NCBI RefSeq assembly: GCF_032335695.1
Contig: NZ_JACTOJ010000024.1
Location: 1-64,000 of the forward strand
Direction of reading: 5' to 3'
DNA from: JACTOJ01 sp032335695
GTDB taxonomy: Bacteria; Bacillota; Clostridia; Clostridiales; Clostridiaceae
DNA: 64,000 bases
Of the stretch, positions 42,463-51,361 are shown piece by piece (within the stretch, counting starts at the first letter, position 1; every line of letters starts with the position of its first letter). The position numbers and the translations under genes were made by a program. The notes under the pieces were generated by a model that was given only the letters and a program-made list of their open reading frames with translations, searched no databases and was not told where the DNA came from.

Positions 42463-43252
42463 TCTAATTTGGGCGGATTTATATAAATTGCGTAAATCAG
42501 CAGCAATGAAAATATTATTTGCAATTATGGTCTTTACCTCAATTGGCATGGCAATATTGTCCTATTTTATACCTAAAGGACAAATTGATTCCAACATGTC
42601 TGGTATTTGCTTTCTGCTGGCAGATGCAGATATGATAAGTATTATTGGCTCCTTAGCAGCAGGAATTTTTATCTGTGGAGACTTCGAAAACAGAATCATT
42701 CATGATGCTATTGCAAATGGCTCCAGCCGTGCTCAGATTATTTTCAGTAAAGCACTTGTATTTCTTTTCACTTCCACCTTGTTGCTGCTCCCCTACGCTA
42801 TAGTGACTATTGTAACTATATTAACAGGAGATAAATTTAGTGTTAGCTCTGCTTCTGTGGGCTTTCTTCACTTCATAGCTTCAGATAGTGGTAAATCTTT
42901 GGCAGCAGGGCAGCTATGGAAGCTTATAGCTGTTGTAATAACTTTACTAGTGGTGTACGCTGCTCAAATAAGTATTTGCGTCCCTCTTGTTTTAGGGGTT
43001 AAAAAACCAGTGATTGTTTTAGCAATCTATTATGCTTTTACAATCTTTTGTGCTCAGCTTGGAGCATTAAGTACTAGCTCTAAAGCCTTTAACCTTATTT
43101 CCTCTTGGATACCCTATGGCGGAAACTATTCTCTTATCACCTTAAATACAAGTCCAGGCTATATTTTGCAGACTCTGGCTGTAAGTTTAATATTTATTTT
43201 TGTAATGCTGTCTCTTACCTATTTTATATTTAGAAAAGCAGAAATTAAGTAA
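42455..43252 (+). CDS. ABC-2-type permease (MutE/EpiE-like)
   Basis: 265 residues with six predicted membrane helices, beginning MYNLIWADLYKLRKS, the typical start of ABC-2 permeases in lantibiotic immunity systems. GDFENRIIHDAIANGSSR is the conserved cytoplasmic loop. RBS AGGAGGTAAT is inside the ATPase gene. Acts with it to export or expel a peptide antibiotic; the substrate is unknown. Confidence 0.82.
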   Translation: MYNLIWADLYKLRKSAAMKILFAIMVFTSIGMAILSYFIPKGQIDSNMSGICFLLADADMISIIGSLAAGIFICGDFENRIIHDAIANGSSRAQIIFSKALVFLFTSTLLLLPYAIVTIVTILTGDKFSVSSASVGFLHFIASDSGKSLAAGQLWKLIAVVITLLVVYAAQISICVPLVLGVKKPVIVLAIYYAFTIFCAQLGALSTSSKAFNLISSWIPYGGNYSLITLNTSPGYILQTLAVSLIFIFVMLSLTYFIFRKAEIK

Positions 43253-43262
43253 TGAAAGGTTT

Positions 43263-44162
43263 GTGAAAAGTTTGAATATAATTGTTGTTGTTTTAAGTAT
43301 TATAAGCATCTTGTCCATTTTTTATATTATATTTTTGCAGCAGCAATTACGCAGCATTAATCTTCAATTAGGCAAGAGATTAAAAGAGCATACCCGTCAG
43401 CCCATTAGCTTGGAAATGATTAATAAAGAGCTCACTTCTTTGGCCGTTAATATAAACAACTGTCTTAAGGCGGAGGAAAAACTCCGTCTTGATGTGCTTC
43501 GTGAAGAAAAGCACTTTAAAGAAATGATTGCAAACATATCCCACGACCTTCGTACACCTCTTACCGCCATAAAAGGCTATCAACAGCTGATAGAAAAAGA
43601 ACCTCTTTCAAAGCAGCAGCAAAGCAAGCTAAAAATTGCTAAAAAACATGTAGATGAGCTAGGCAGCCTCATAGAGCATTTTTTTGAATATACCTATCTT
43701 TTAAATGTGGATGATATTTTAAAGCCAGAAAAAATCAATCTTACCAATCTTATAGCAGAATGCATAGCAGCTTCTGTTGAACTTTTTGAAGAAAAGCAAA
43801 TTGAGGCAGACTTCTCCCAGACTTCGCCTGTATTTGTGTTCTGTGACAAAGAAGCTGCCACAAGGATTATACAAAATCTCATAAGAAATTGTGTTCAGCA
43901 CTCTAAAAGTAATATAAAAATACAGATTTCAGCCACTGAAAATGCTGTCATATCCTTTAAGAATTCAGTAAATAATCCCTCAGATATTGATGTTACCAAA
44001 CTTTTTGACCGTTTTTATACCGGCGATAAAGCCAGAAGTAAAAGTACAGGTCTTGGGCTATCCATTGTACAGCTTTTAGCACAACAGATGGGTGGCAGTA
44101 CCAGCGCAGCCTTGCAGAAGGATATACTTGAAATCTGCGTTGAACTGCCACTATATAATTAA
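43263..44162 (+). CDS. sensor histidine kinase of the ABC cassette
   Basis: 299 residues: one N-terminal membrane helix (about 5-25), a short coiled linker, HisKA with His94 in NISHDLRTPLTAIKGY, and an HATPase domain with IIQNLIRNCVQHS (N box) and STGLGLSIVQLLAQQ (G2 box). There is no extracellular sensor domain, as in intramembrane-sensing kinases that listen through their ABC partner. GTG start 11 bp after the permease stop, so co-transcribed. Its stop abuts that of the convergent MBL gene. Confidence 0.88.
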   Translation: MKSLNIIVVVLSIISILSIFYIIFLQQQLRSINLQLGKRLKEHTRQPISLEMINKELTSLAVNINNCLKAEEKLRLDVLREEKHFKEMIANISHDLRTPLTAIKGYQQLIEKEPLSKQQQSKLKIAKKHVDELGSLIEHFFEYTYLLNVDDILKPEKINLTNLIAECIAASVELFEEKQIEADFSQTSPVFVFCDKEAATRIIQNLIRNCVQHSKSNIKIQISATENAVISFKNSVNNPSDIDVTKLFDRFYTGDKARSKSTGLGLSIVQLLAQQMGGSTSAALQKDILEICVELPLYN

Positions 44163-44900
44163 TTACAAAAGCCTTTCCCCTCTTTTATCAAAGGTTATTA
44201 TCTCTGTGTCAGTATTACTAATTTTTTCTTTAAATCTATTGGTAGTGTTATAATCATCCCAAAGATGCATAGGAATAAAAATCTCAGGCTTTGTTTTTTC
44301 AATAAAGTACTCTCCTCCTAGGCTATAATTATCCTTAAGCCTTGGATCTACAGGGAAAAACGCTATATCTAGCTTCTCATTTTCCTCGGCAATTTTTAAT
44401 ACCTCTTTTTTAAACTTTCCTGCCATCTGTTTCTTCTCTTCCTCTGTATCATCCCACCAGTACCACCAATTCAAGTCACCAGCATGAAAAATATTTATTC
44501 CGTCCGCATTTACCATAAAGGACCTCCCAGCATCTGTTGATCCATATCCTTTTATGGTCAAACCTTCAAGTTGAAGTTCCTCATAAAGTTTTATATAATG
44601 AACTCCCTCATAACGATATTTGCGCCTTATATCATTGCTGAGCACATATTCTATATCCTGTCTTTTTCCTCTCCAGTTCATTATGATTGGATTGAAATGA
44701 TCTGGATGTATATGTGAAGAAAATACTATTATTTTTTTATCTATGCTTAATTCTTTATCTCCTATGCAGCCATTTTCTAAGCTCTTTTCACCATTATCCG
44801 GCTCATCCTTGTAGTAGTCAAATATTAAAAAGTAGTTCTTAGTCTCTACAGAAAATCCGCTGTGATATAGATAATTAATCTTTACATCAAAATTTTTCAT
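44163..44900 (-). CDS. MBL-fold metallo-hydrolase (UlaG-like)
   Basis: 245 residues. FSSHIHPDHFNP is the metal motif, INIFHAGDLNWWYWWDD carries the next ligands and MHLWDDYN the C-terminal His. A small L-ascorbate-6-phosphate lactonase-like/uncharacterised MBL protein; substrate unknown. RBS AGGAGGAT. No space is left for a terminator between it and the kinase gene. Confidence 0.78.
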   Translation of the reverse strand: MKNFDVKINYLYHSGFSVETKNYFLIFDYYKDEPDNGEKSLENGCIGDKELSIDKKIIVFSSHIHPDHFNPIIMNWRGKRQDIEYVLSNDIRRKYRYEGVHYIKLYEELQLEGLTIKGYGSTDAGRSFMVNADGINIFHAGDLNWWYWWDDTEEEKKQMAGKFKKEVLKIAEENEKLDIAFFPVDPRLKDNYSLGGEYFIEKTKPEIFIPMHLWDDYNTTNRFKEKISNTDTEIITFDKRGERLL

Positions 44901-44960
44901 ACATAATCCTCCTGTTCATATGCTATAATTTTATTATAACTTTAAGGAGGTAAAATTAAA

Positions 44961-45329
44961 ATGAATTTTAAATTTGATCACAATAATATAAATGTTTTAA
45001 ATTTAGAAAAAAGCTTAAAATTCTACGAAGAAGCCCTTGGTCTTAAGGAAGTTAGACGAAAAGAAGCTTCTGATGGAAGCTTTATACTTGTATACTTAGG
45101 GGATGGCTCCTCTCAGCATCAATTAGAGCTAACTTGGCTTAGAGATAGAAAAGAGCCTTATGAATTAGGAGATAATGAATCTCATATCGCTTTTAAAGTA
45201 GATGATTACAAAGCCGCTCATAAGCATCATGAAGAAATGGGCTGCATATGCTTTGAAAATCCAGGCATGGGAATCTACTTTATAAATGACCCTGATGATT
45301 ATTGGCTAGAAGTAATACCAACAAGATAA
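44961..45329 (+). CDS. glyoxalase I-like VOC protein
   Basis: 122 residues. His in KFDHNNINV, Glu in HQLELTW, His in NESHIAFKV and Glu in DYWLEVI reproduce the HEHE metal site of lactoylglutathione lyase. Clostridia lack glutathione, so the thiol partner or substrate may differ. RBS AAGGAGG. Divergent from the MBL gene. Confidence 0.83.
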   Translation: MNFKFDHNNINVLNLEKSLKFYEEALGLKEVRRKEASDGSFILVYLGDGSSQHQLELTWLRDRKEPYELGDNESHIAFKVDDYKAAHKHHEEMGCICFENPGMGIYFINDPDDYWLEVIPTR

Positions 45330-45422
45330 AAATCTAATGAAAATTTAATGTTTTTATAAGGCAGCATATATTTTTAATGCTGCTTTTTTCATTTTCATGA
45401 AAAACCCTATCACTTATATTTT

Positions 45423-45438
45423 ATTATCAATTGATAAT
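45423..45438. promoter_or_regulatory. 16-bp palindrome before the CDF gene
   Basis: ATTATCAATTGATAAT is perfectly symmetrical and lies 22 bp before the -35 box of the CDF gene. A metalloregulator site is an inference; it is not a canonical Fur box, whose halves are oriented oppositely. Confidence 0.4.
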
Positions 45439-45459
45439 CCATAACATTCAGAATATTAA

Positions 45460-45488
45460 TTGACACAATAGTTTTTATAATATATAAT
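45460..45488 (+). promoter_or_regulatory. consensus sigma-A promoter of the CDF gene
   Basis: TTGACA (45460-45465), 17-bp spacer, TATAAT (45483-45488): a perfect match to consensus. The transcript would have a leader of about 90 bases; nothing riboswitch-like was recognised in it. Confidence 0.75.
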
Positions 45489-45584
45489 CTTTTATAATCA
45501 CTTTTCAAATGATAATGCATATACTATATAGATGTAATTTTTAAGTATATTTTATTCAGTAAATAATTAATAGGAGGTAATTAT

Positions 45585-46478
45585 TTGAATAGCAAAACAA
45601 AAACTGCTAGGCTTTCTATATTATCTAATTCAAGTCTCATAATAATGAAATTAATAGTGGGATTTCTATCAGGCTCCGTTAGTATAATTTCTGAAGCTAT
45701 TCATTCTTCTATGGATCTTCTGGCTGCTGTAATAGCCTTTTTTTCAGTAATTATATCTGACAAGCCAGCGGATAAGGATCATCCTTATGGCCATGGAAAG
45801 GTAGAGAATATATCTGGTGTGATAGAGGCACTTTTAATCTTCATAGCTTCTATTATTATAATATATAAAGCCGTGGAAAAATTAATAAACCCTAGCAAAA
45901 TAGAATCTGTTGGTTTAGGTTTTATTGTAATGTTTATATCAGCTCTTGTTAATTACATAGTTTCTAGGAAACTATATAAAATTGCAAAACAAGAGGAATC
46001 CATAGCTCTTGAAGCTGATGCTCTTCACCTTAAGGCAGATGTGCTTACTTCTTTCAGCGTTGGATTAGGACTTCTTTTAATTTATATTACAAAGCTGAAT
46101 TTTTTAGATCCAATTGTGGCAATAGGTGTGGCTGTTTTCATATTGAGGGAAGCCTGCGAGCTTTTAAAAACTGCTTTTCAGCCTCTTCTAGACGTTAAGC
46201 TTTCTGATGTTGAAATAACGAAAGTACGTCAGGCTATAGAAGGCCACAATATGGTCTATTGCAATTATCATGAGCTAAAAACCAGAAGAAGCGGGAGTAA
46301 AAAATATATAGATCTTCATCTTGTGGTTCCAAGGGATATGTCCGTAGAAAAAGCTCACCATATATGTGATGATATAGAAAATGATATAGAAACTTCTCTG
46401 AAAAATTCTGATGTGATGATACATGTGGAGTCCTGCAATAAGAATTGCTCCTGCAGTGAATGTAAAGTTCACGCTTAA
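45585..46478 (+). CDS. cation diffusion facilitator (CDF) metal exporter
   Basis: 297 residues, six membrane helices then a cytoplasmic domain. KDHPYGHGKVENISG and ALEADALHLKADVLTS (H-x3-D) supply the transport-site ligands of the CDF family. The C-terminal tail CNKNCSCSECKVHA has four Cys and a His within 14 residues, an uncommon soft-metal-binding tag suggesting Zn, Cd or Cu. TTG start with TAGGAGGTAAT. Confidence 0.87.
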   Translation: MNSKTKTARLSILSNSSLIIMKLIVGFLSGSVSIISEAIHSSMDLLAAVIAFFSVIISDKPADKDHPYGHGKVENISGVIEALLIFIASIIIIYKAVEKLINPSKIESVGLGFIVMFISALVNYIVSRKLYKIAKQEESIALEADALHLKADVLTSFSVGLGLLLIYITKLNFLDPIVAIGVAVFILREACELLKTAFQPLLDVKLSDVEITKVRQAIEGHNMVYCNYHELKTRRSGSKKYIDLHLVVPRDMSVEKAHHICDDIENDIETSLKNSDVMIHVESCNKNCSCSECKVHA

Positions 46479-46484
46479 GCTAAC

Positions 46485-46518
46485 AAAATAGCCCAAAACA
46501 CTGGGCTATTTTATTTTT
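46485..46518. terminator. bidirectional terminator of CDF and cellulose operons
   Basis: AAAATAGCCC (46485-46494) / GGGCTATTTT (46503-46512), loop AAAACACT, then ATTTTT. It overlaps the last codons of the leftward GH8 gene. Confidence 0.85.
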
Positions 46519-47570
46519 CCGCTGATAATAAGAAAGGTCCAAAGCTTTAGCGAGCTTCCATAATAGCTTTTATCATCACTGGCTTTAAGCTTATCTATCA
46601 ATTGTTTACTAAAGCTTGCTTCATAGTTTATTAAACTAGAAGCAGCGTAAGAGGCCAAATAAGAGGTATTAATGTAGTTTTGTCTCGCCTTTCCATCCCT
46701 GCTGTATTCCGCTGTCAGCTTATCTATGCCTATGCTTTTCAAAAACTCTTCTTGTCTTTGCAAGATATCTTTAGTTCCAGAATCCTTGCTTGCTTCATAG
46801 AAGCTTATAAGCCTTAATGGAACTCTCAAGGCTTCGTAGCCATATATGTTATCTTTCTGTTCTATAGTTCCATCTTCGTTTATCCAATCAGGTAAAAATC
46901 CAGTATTCTTATCCATGTTCTTTTCCAATAAGTCCATATTTGCTTTAATTATCTTCTGCCAAAAGCTTTTATCCTGACCCTGCAGCTTTTGAAAATCTAG
47001 GTAATATAGAGGTGCTGCATAGGAAGGATTAAAAGGTCTGTTGCTTCCCCATTTATCTCCAGGCAGCAATACATATTCTGAGGAAATATCATTTTTCTTT
47101 ACAGCCTCTACCATTGCTTTAGCAGCATTATCATAATCACTATTATTCCACTTCTTAGCTGCAAGCAGCAGTGAATAGGCTATATCCTCATCTGCGTCCG
47201 AGGCAGAACCTTCTCCTATTATTTTACCACTAGCAGCTATCTGCCAATTCATAAGCCCGTTATCATCTAAATATTTTTCAGTATAGTTCCACAGCTTTTG
47301 AAATAAATTATAATCTCCCATAGCTGAAGCAAAAAGCATTCCATAGCCCATACCTTCGCTTACGGTGATATTATTACGCTGAGGGTCTACTACTCTGCTC
47401 ATGTTTTCAGCTGTATCCTCAACGAAATTTTTCTTCCAATATTCATAGTAATTATCCGTATAGGTTTTATCCTTTACATCAGTTTTACTTTTTAAAGCCT
47501 GAAAAATCGCAGCGGCAATTATGATGAGCATAATAAATAAAACAACTAATTTATACGCTTTTCTTTTCAA
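46506..47570 (-). CDS. bcsZ: GH8 glycoside hydrolase (BcsZ/CcsZ-like cellulase)
   Basis: 354 residues, N-terminal membrane anchor then GH8 domain. VSEGMGYGMLFA has the catalytic Glu, GEGSASDADEDIAYSLLLAAK the Asp pair, and YAAPLYYLDF and YEALRVPLRL follow as in endoglucanases of cellulose-synthesis operons. It probably trims or edits the glucan as it is made. The start is TTG 47570 with GGGGTG eight bases upstream. Last gene of the cellulose operon. Confidence 0.85.
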   Translation of the reverse strand: MKRKAYKLVVLFIMLIIIAAAIFQALKSKTDVKDKTYTDNYYEYWKKNFVEDTAENMSRVVDPQRNNITVSEGMGYGMLFASAMGDYNLFQKLWNYTEKYLDDNGLMNWQIAASGKIIGEGSASDADEDIAYSLLLAAKKWNNSDYDNAAKAMVEAVKKNDISSEYVLLPGDKWGSNRPFNPSYAAPLYYLDFQKLQGQDKSFWQKIIKANMDLLEKNMDKNTGFLPDWINEDGTIEQKDNIYGYEALRVPLRLISFYEASKDSGTKDILQRQEEFLKSIGIDKLTAEYSRDGKARQNYINTSYLASYAASSLINYEASFSKQLIDKLKASDDKSYYGSSLKLWTFLIISGKIK

Positions 47571-47608
47571 ATTATCAGCACCCCACCCTCCTATTATTAA
47601 TATCTGTT

Positions 47609-48811
47609 TTAAAATTTAAAGAAATCTTCTGTTAAATCCTGAGGATAAAAGGATACAAATACAAAATCCGTCTTCACGCTGTTTATATAGTCCGTTATAT
47701 TTCTTGTATAGTATCTTGGGTCTACCATATAAATATCAGAGCAAACTGTGGAAAGAAAGGCTGCCAATGCCACGGTATAAGAATCTTTTACAAACAATAT
47801 CTTCGGACCCTTTGGCATATTTTTATTTACCACATGCACTATACCTTGATTTCCAAACAAATAAGAAGAATATTTATCTGCTTCCAAAGCATAGGTTCCC
47901 TTCTGAGTCCTAAAAGGAGATACAGTAATAAGCGCTTCTTCAAATCTGCCGCTCAAGGTAGTTTCCTGCTTTCCAGTATTAGAATAATATGTGTAATCAG
48001 TACTGTACTTAGGATATATTAGAGTAAAATCATCTACTCCCGAGTAAGTTATTCCCGTCTTTCTTCCCATGGAACCTACATAACAATTCGGATAGGTTAT
48101 AAAATTATAGTTATCTTTATTCGTATAAAAATTCATATTTGATATATTGGCTCCATATTGATTTTTCAAAGTGTTAGCCAATTGCCCAAATTCCCAGAAG
48201 GCTGTTTTGGTATTCCAATGATGATCCGTCTTAAAAAACATATCCTCTAGTGCTATACCGCTTTTATCTAAATTTTTTCTTAAATCTATGGTATCTATAT
48301 TATTTTTCTTAAGCAGATCCAAAAATGTATCTGCGGTCTCATTGGCATAATCGTAAGGGATACCGTAAGGCAGCTTTGTGTATCCTTTATAGTATTTGTC
48401 AGGAGGCATAACATATGCAAATTTTGTTTTTTTATCCTTAAGATTCTTCTTTAGGGTCTCTGTTCTTTTAACCAACTCATATACCGGATTAGGCTTTTGC
48501 GCAAAGAAAGTATAATGCAACACTCCATTTTTATCTTTGACTACCTCAAAATTAGATTCCTCATTTTTATCCATTAGCTTTTGAATATATCCATATAACT
48601 CTATAGATTTATATTTTCCATAGGTACTATCCGTCATTGCATTCTCAGCAGCATTTATATCATCGCTTAATTTCTGTGTCTTTTTTTCTTGAGTTTTTAC
48701 TGCATCAATTATAGGTTTATAGGTGCTTTTTAAGTTCTGAAAAGCCAATATAAAAATCATTGCCATAATGATAACAGAGGTTACAAATTTTTTAATAAAA
48801 AGTCTATTCAT
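47609..48811 (-). CDS. DHHW/SGNH-fold O-acetyltransferase partner (AlgJ/AlgX-like)
   Basis: 400 residues, N-terminal membrane helix then an SGNH-like domain. FFKTDHHWNTKTAFWEFG is the DHHW motif and KILFVKDSYTVALAAFLS the Ser-containing block. Together with the MBOAT gene just upstream it should transfer acetyl groups to the exported polysaccharide, as in clostridial cellulose O-acetylation (CcsH/CcsI-type) and alginate acetylation. Confidence 0.82.
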   Translation of the reverse strand: MNRLFIKKFVTSVIIMAMIFILAFQNLKSTYKPIIDAVKTQEKKTQKLSDDINAAENAMTDSTYGKYKSIELYGYIQKLMDKNEESNFEVVKDKNGVLHYTFFAQKPNPVYELVKRTETLKKNLKDKKTKFAYVMPPDKYYKGYTKLPYGIPYDYANETADTFLDLLKKNNIDTIDLRKNLDKSGIALEDMFFKTDHHWNTKTAFWEFGQLANTLKNQYGANISNMNFYTNKDNYNFITYPNCYVGSMGRKTGITYSGVDDFTLIYPKYSTDYTYYSNTGKQETTLSGRFEEALITVSPFRTQKGTYALEADKYSSYLFGNQGIVHVVNKNMPKGPKILFVKDSYTVALAAFLSTVCSDIYMVDPRYYTRNITDYINSVKTDFVFVSFYPQDLTEDFFKF

Positions 48812-48824
48812 ACCTTATCCTCCC

Positions 48825-50246
48825 TCAGAACTTAAAATAAATGAAGGGATTATAGCTTCCTTTTACAATGTAGGACATGCATACCAAGAACAGTCCCACA
48901 ATGGCAAAAGGGTATAATCCATCTAAAACTCTGTATCCAAAAGCTTTATCTACGATGAATTTATTGGTCTTTCTTGCAATCGGTGTGGATAAAACTATTG
49001 CCGCAATAATAAAAATCAGATTTTCCTTTATAAACATGAAAGTGTAAGGACTCCAAAAGCCATTATGCCTGAATCCAAACATAGAAGCTATATAATTCCC
49101 TGCTTCCAAAATATTATTTGCTCTAAATATAACCCAGCCCAAATTTATGACAAACAAAGCATATATGTGTCTATATACAGCAGGTATCTCAAGTTCATCA
49201 AAGGAAATGAGCTTTTCAAAAGCTATAAAAATAAAATTTAAAAATCCCCATATTATAAAAGTCCATTCGGCTCCATGCCATACTCCAGTGGATACCCAAA
49301 CTATAAATAGGTTTCTTATAAGCTTATCCTTGTTTTTAACTCTGGAACCGCCTAAAGGAAAATATAGATAGTCCTTGAACCATAAACTTAAAGATATATG
49401 CCACCTTCTCCAAAACTCAGTTATGGATTTTGATATGTAGGGATAATTGAAATTCTCTTCAAACTTGAAACCAAACATAAGTCCTATGCCTATAGCCATA
49501 TCAGAGTAACCTGAAAAATCAAAATATATCTGCAGGGTATAAGCTATAGCTCCAAGCCATGCTAGAGTAACCGTCACTGCACTATTTGAATTCATTTGAA
49601 AAATTCTGTCTACAATTACAGCCATGCTGTTTGATATAAGAAGCTTTTTTCCCATACCGGTTACAAACCTGCAAGTTCCAACAGAAAATTTCTGCCAGGT
49701 GATTTTTTCTTTCTTGATCTGATTTTTTATATCCTCATATCTAGAAATAGGTCCGGCCAAAAGCTCAGGAAACAGTGCTATGTATAAGCCTACATAAAGT
49801 GGATTTTTTTCTGCCTTGGACTTTCCTCTATATATATCTGCAAGATAAGATACAGCTTTAAAAGTAAAAAATGAAATTCCTATAGGAAGAGCTATATTAG
49901 GAATAGCTATTTGATGGCTTTGCAGCTGATTTAGATTTCTTACAACAAAGGCTAAATATTTAAATATAAAAAGAGAACCCAAATTACCTGCAGTGCCTAA
50001 TATCAAAAAATACTTACTATACTTTTTCTTGCTTTTAAAATAAAAAATGAGATGGCCTAGCACATAGTTAAAAATTATAGAACCCACCATAAGCAGTACA
50101 TAGGAAGGTTCGCCCCAAGCATAAAATGCCAAGCTTAATAAAAGTAAGGCAATATTTTGTAAGGTCTTAGAAAAAAAAGTTCCGTAATATAAAATTAGAG
50201 CTATGGGAAGGAAATATAATATGAATACCACGCTTGAAAACAGCAT
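48825..50246 (-). CDS. MBOAT-family membrane O-acyltransferase (AlgI-like)
   Basis: 473 residues with about 12 membrane helices. The active-site His is in STGVWHGAEWTFIIWG, and YFDFSGYSDMAIGIGLMFGFKFEENFNYPY plus FWRRWHISLSLWFKDYLYFPLGG are the AlgI/DltB hallmarks. Passes acetyl groups through the membrane to the DHHW protein. Only 13 bp separate the two genes. Confidence 0.9.
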   Translation of the reverse strand: MLFSSVVFILYFLPIALILYYGTFFSKTLQNIALLLLSLAFYAWGEPSYVLLMVGSIIFNYVLGHLIFYFKSKKKYSKYFLILGTAGNLGSLFIFKYLAFVVRNLNQLQSHQIAIPNIALPIGISFFTFKAVSYLADIYRGKSKAEKNPLYVGLYIALFPELLAGPISRYEDIKNQIKKEKITWQKFSVGTCRFVTGMGKKLLISNSMAVIVDRIFQMNSNSAVTVTLAWLGAIAYTLQIYFDFSGYSDMAIGIGLMFGFKFEENFNYPYISKSITEFWRRWHISLSLWFKDYLYFPLGGSRVKNKDKLIRNLFIVWVSTGVWHGAEWTFIIWGFLNFIFIAFEKLISFDELEIPAVYRHIYALFVINLGWVIFRANNILEAGNYIASMFGFRHNGFWSPYTFMFIKENLIFIIAAIVLSTPIARKTNKFIVDKAFGYRVLDGLYPFAIVGLFLVCMSYIVKGSYNPFIYFKF

Positions 50247-50275
50247 TCTTTCACCTCTTTTCTGAAATTCGTAGA

Positions 50276-51361
50276 TTATTTAACTCTTTTCCAAATTATA
50301 TACAAATATAAAAATATAACAGCTAACACCAAGGCTCCTATTCTAATTGAATTTATAAAAGCAGCTGACATAATTAATGGGTATATTCCGCTTAAAAGAT
50401 TTTTTACCTCACCCGGAGCTGGAATGCTCTTACTTGTACCATCTACCTCCTTGGCACTAAGAGTCCAGGATTTAAATAGCTGTATTTCTTTTTCTACTGC
50501 TAAATTTCCGTAAACAGCCTCTATTTTTATCTTTCCTTCTTTAGCATTAGTGGTTAATGTGAGTTTTCCATCCTTACTGATATAAACTCCTGAAGCATTA
50601 TCCTCTAGCCTATAATTAACCTGTTCATTATTTAGTGAAGATTTATATAGGGCTATTGACTCCCCTTGAACTGGTATCTGAACTCTGTCTTCTCCCTGTA
50701 TATAAAAATTTAAATTTCCGTAGCCAACAAGAGGATCATTTTTAGAAATAAGAGAAAAATCCCTTAAAACAACCTGCTTTTCTTTATTTTCCTCTGTGGT
50801 TATACCAATTCCCCAAGCGGCTATATCCGAAAAAGAATACGGCTTATCATCCCCGATTTTGCTTTTTAAGCTATCTAGAGGCACATAAATCATTCCTTGA
50901 AAGCCCTTAGCTATATTTATAGTTCCATAGCTAGGTGCTGTTTTTTCAATTAATTCTTCATTTTCTTTTTTTATTAAAACAGTCTTATCCGAAGTCACCG
51001 ACAAATAGGTACCATCTTTTTTAACTACTAAAAAGTTAAATTTTAAATCTCCATCAGAGTTATTTTTAATATTAAAGGCAGCCATACCAAAATTACCCCA
51101 GTTGTAGCTTCCCTTACTATATAAATTTGCTGTGTAATAACCCTTATTTAAATTCTCTGAATCAACCTTCAGATCTATAGAATTATTATTTACAGTATAT
51201 TTTAGTTGTGCACCATTACTATCAACATACATATTTTCAGCTTTTAAACTCATATTATCCTGGCTTTCAAAAGCAAAAGTTATAAAAGTATTACCAAAAA
51301 ACAAGAATGTTACGCAGAATATCATTACTCTTTTATAAAAAGTCCATTTCATTGATTTCAT
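50276..51361 (-). CDS. BcsB-like cellulose-synthase accessory protein
   Basis: 361 residues, signal peptide (about 1-30), an extracellular part with beta-rich segments, and one C-terminal membrane helix (about 330-355). It is much shorter than proteobacterial BcsB but occupies the slot of BcsB/CcsB between the synthase and the acetylation genes. It overlaps the synthase gene by 29 bp; RBS AAAGGAGG. Assignment rests mainly on topology and context. Confidence 0.6.
   Translation of the reverse strand: MKSMKWTFYKRVMIFCVTFLFFGNTFITFAFESQDNMSLKAENMYVDSNGAQLKYTVNNNSIDLKVDSENLNKGYYTANLYSKGSYNWGNFGMAAFNIKNNSDGDLKFNFLVVKKDGTYLSVTSDKTVLIKKENEELIEKTAPSYGTINIAKGFQGMIYVPLDSLKSKIGDDKPYSFSDIAAWGIGITTEENKEKQVVLRDFSLISKNDPLVGYGNLNFYIQGEDRVQIPVQGESIALYKSSLNNEQVNYRLEDNASGVYISKDGKLTLTTNAKEGKIKIEAVYGNLAVEKEIQLFKSWTLSAKEVDGTSKSIPAPGEVKNLLSGIYPLIMSAAFINSIRIGALVLAVIFLYLYIIWKRVK

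Noticed and set aside
45423..45438. Fur or PerR box
   Set aside because: The half-sites are in the opposite order from the TGATAAT-ATTATCA consensus.
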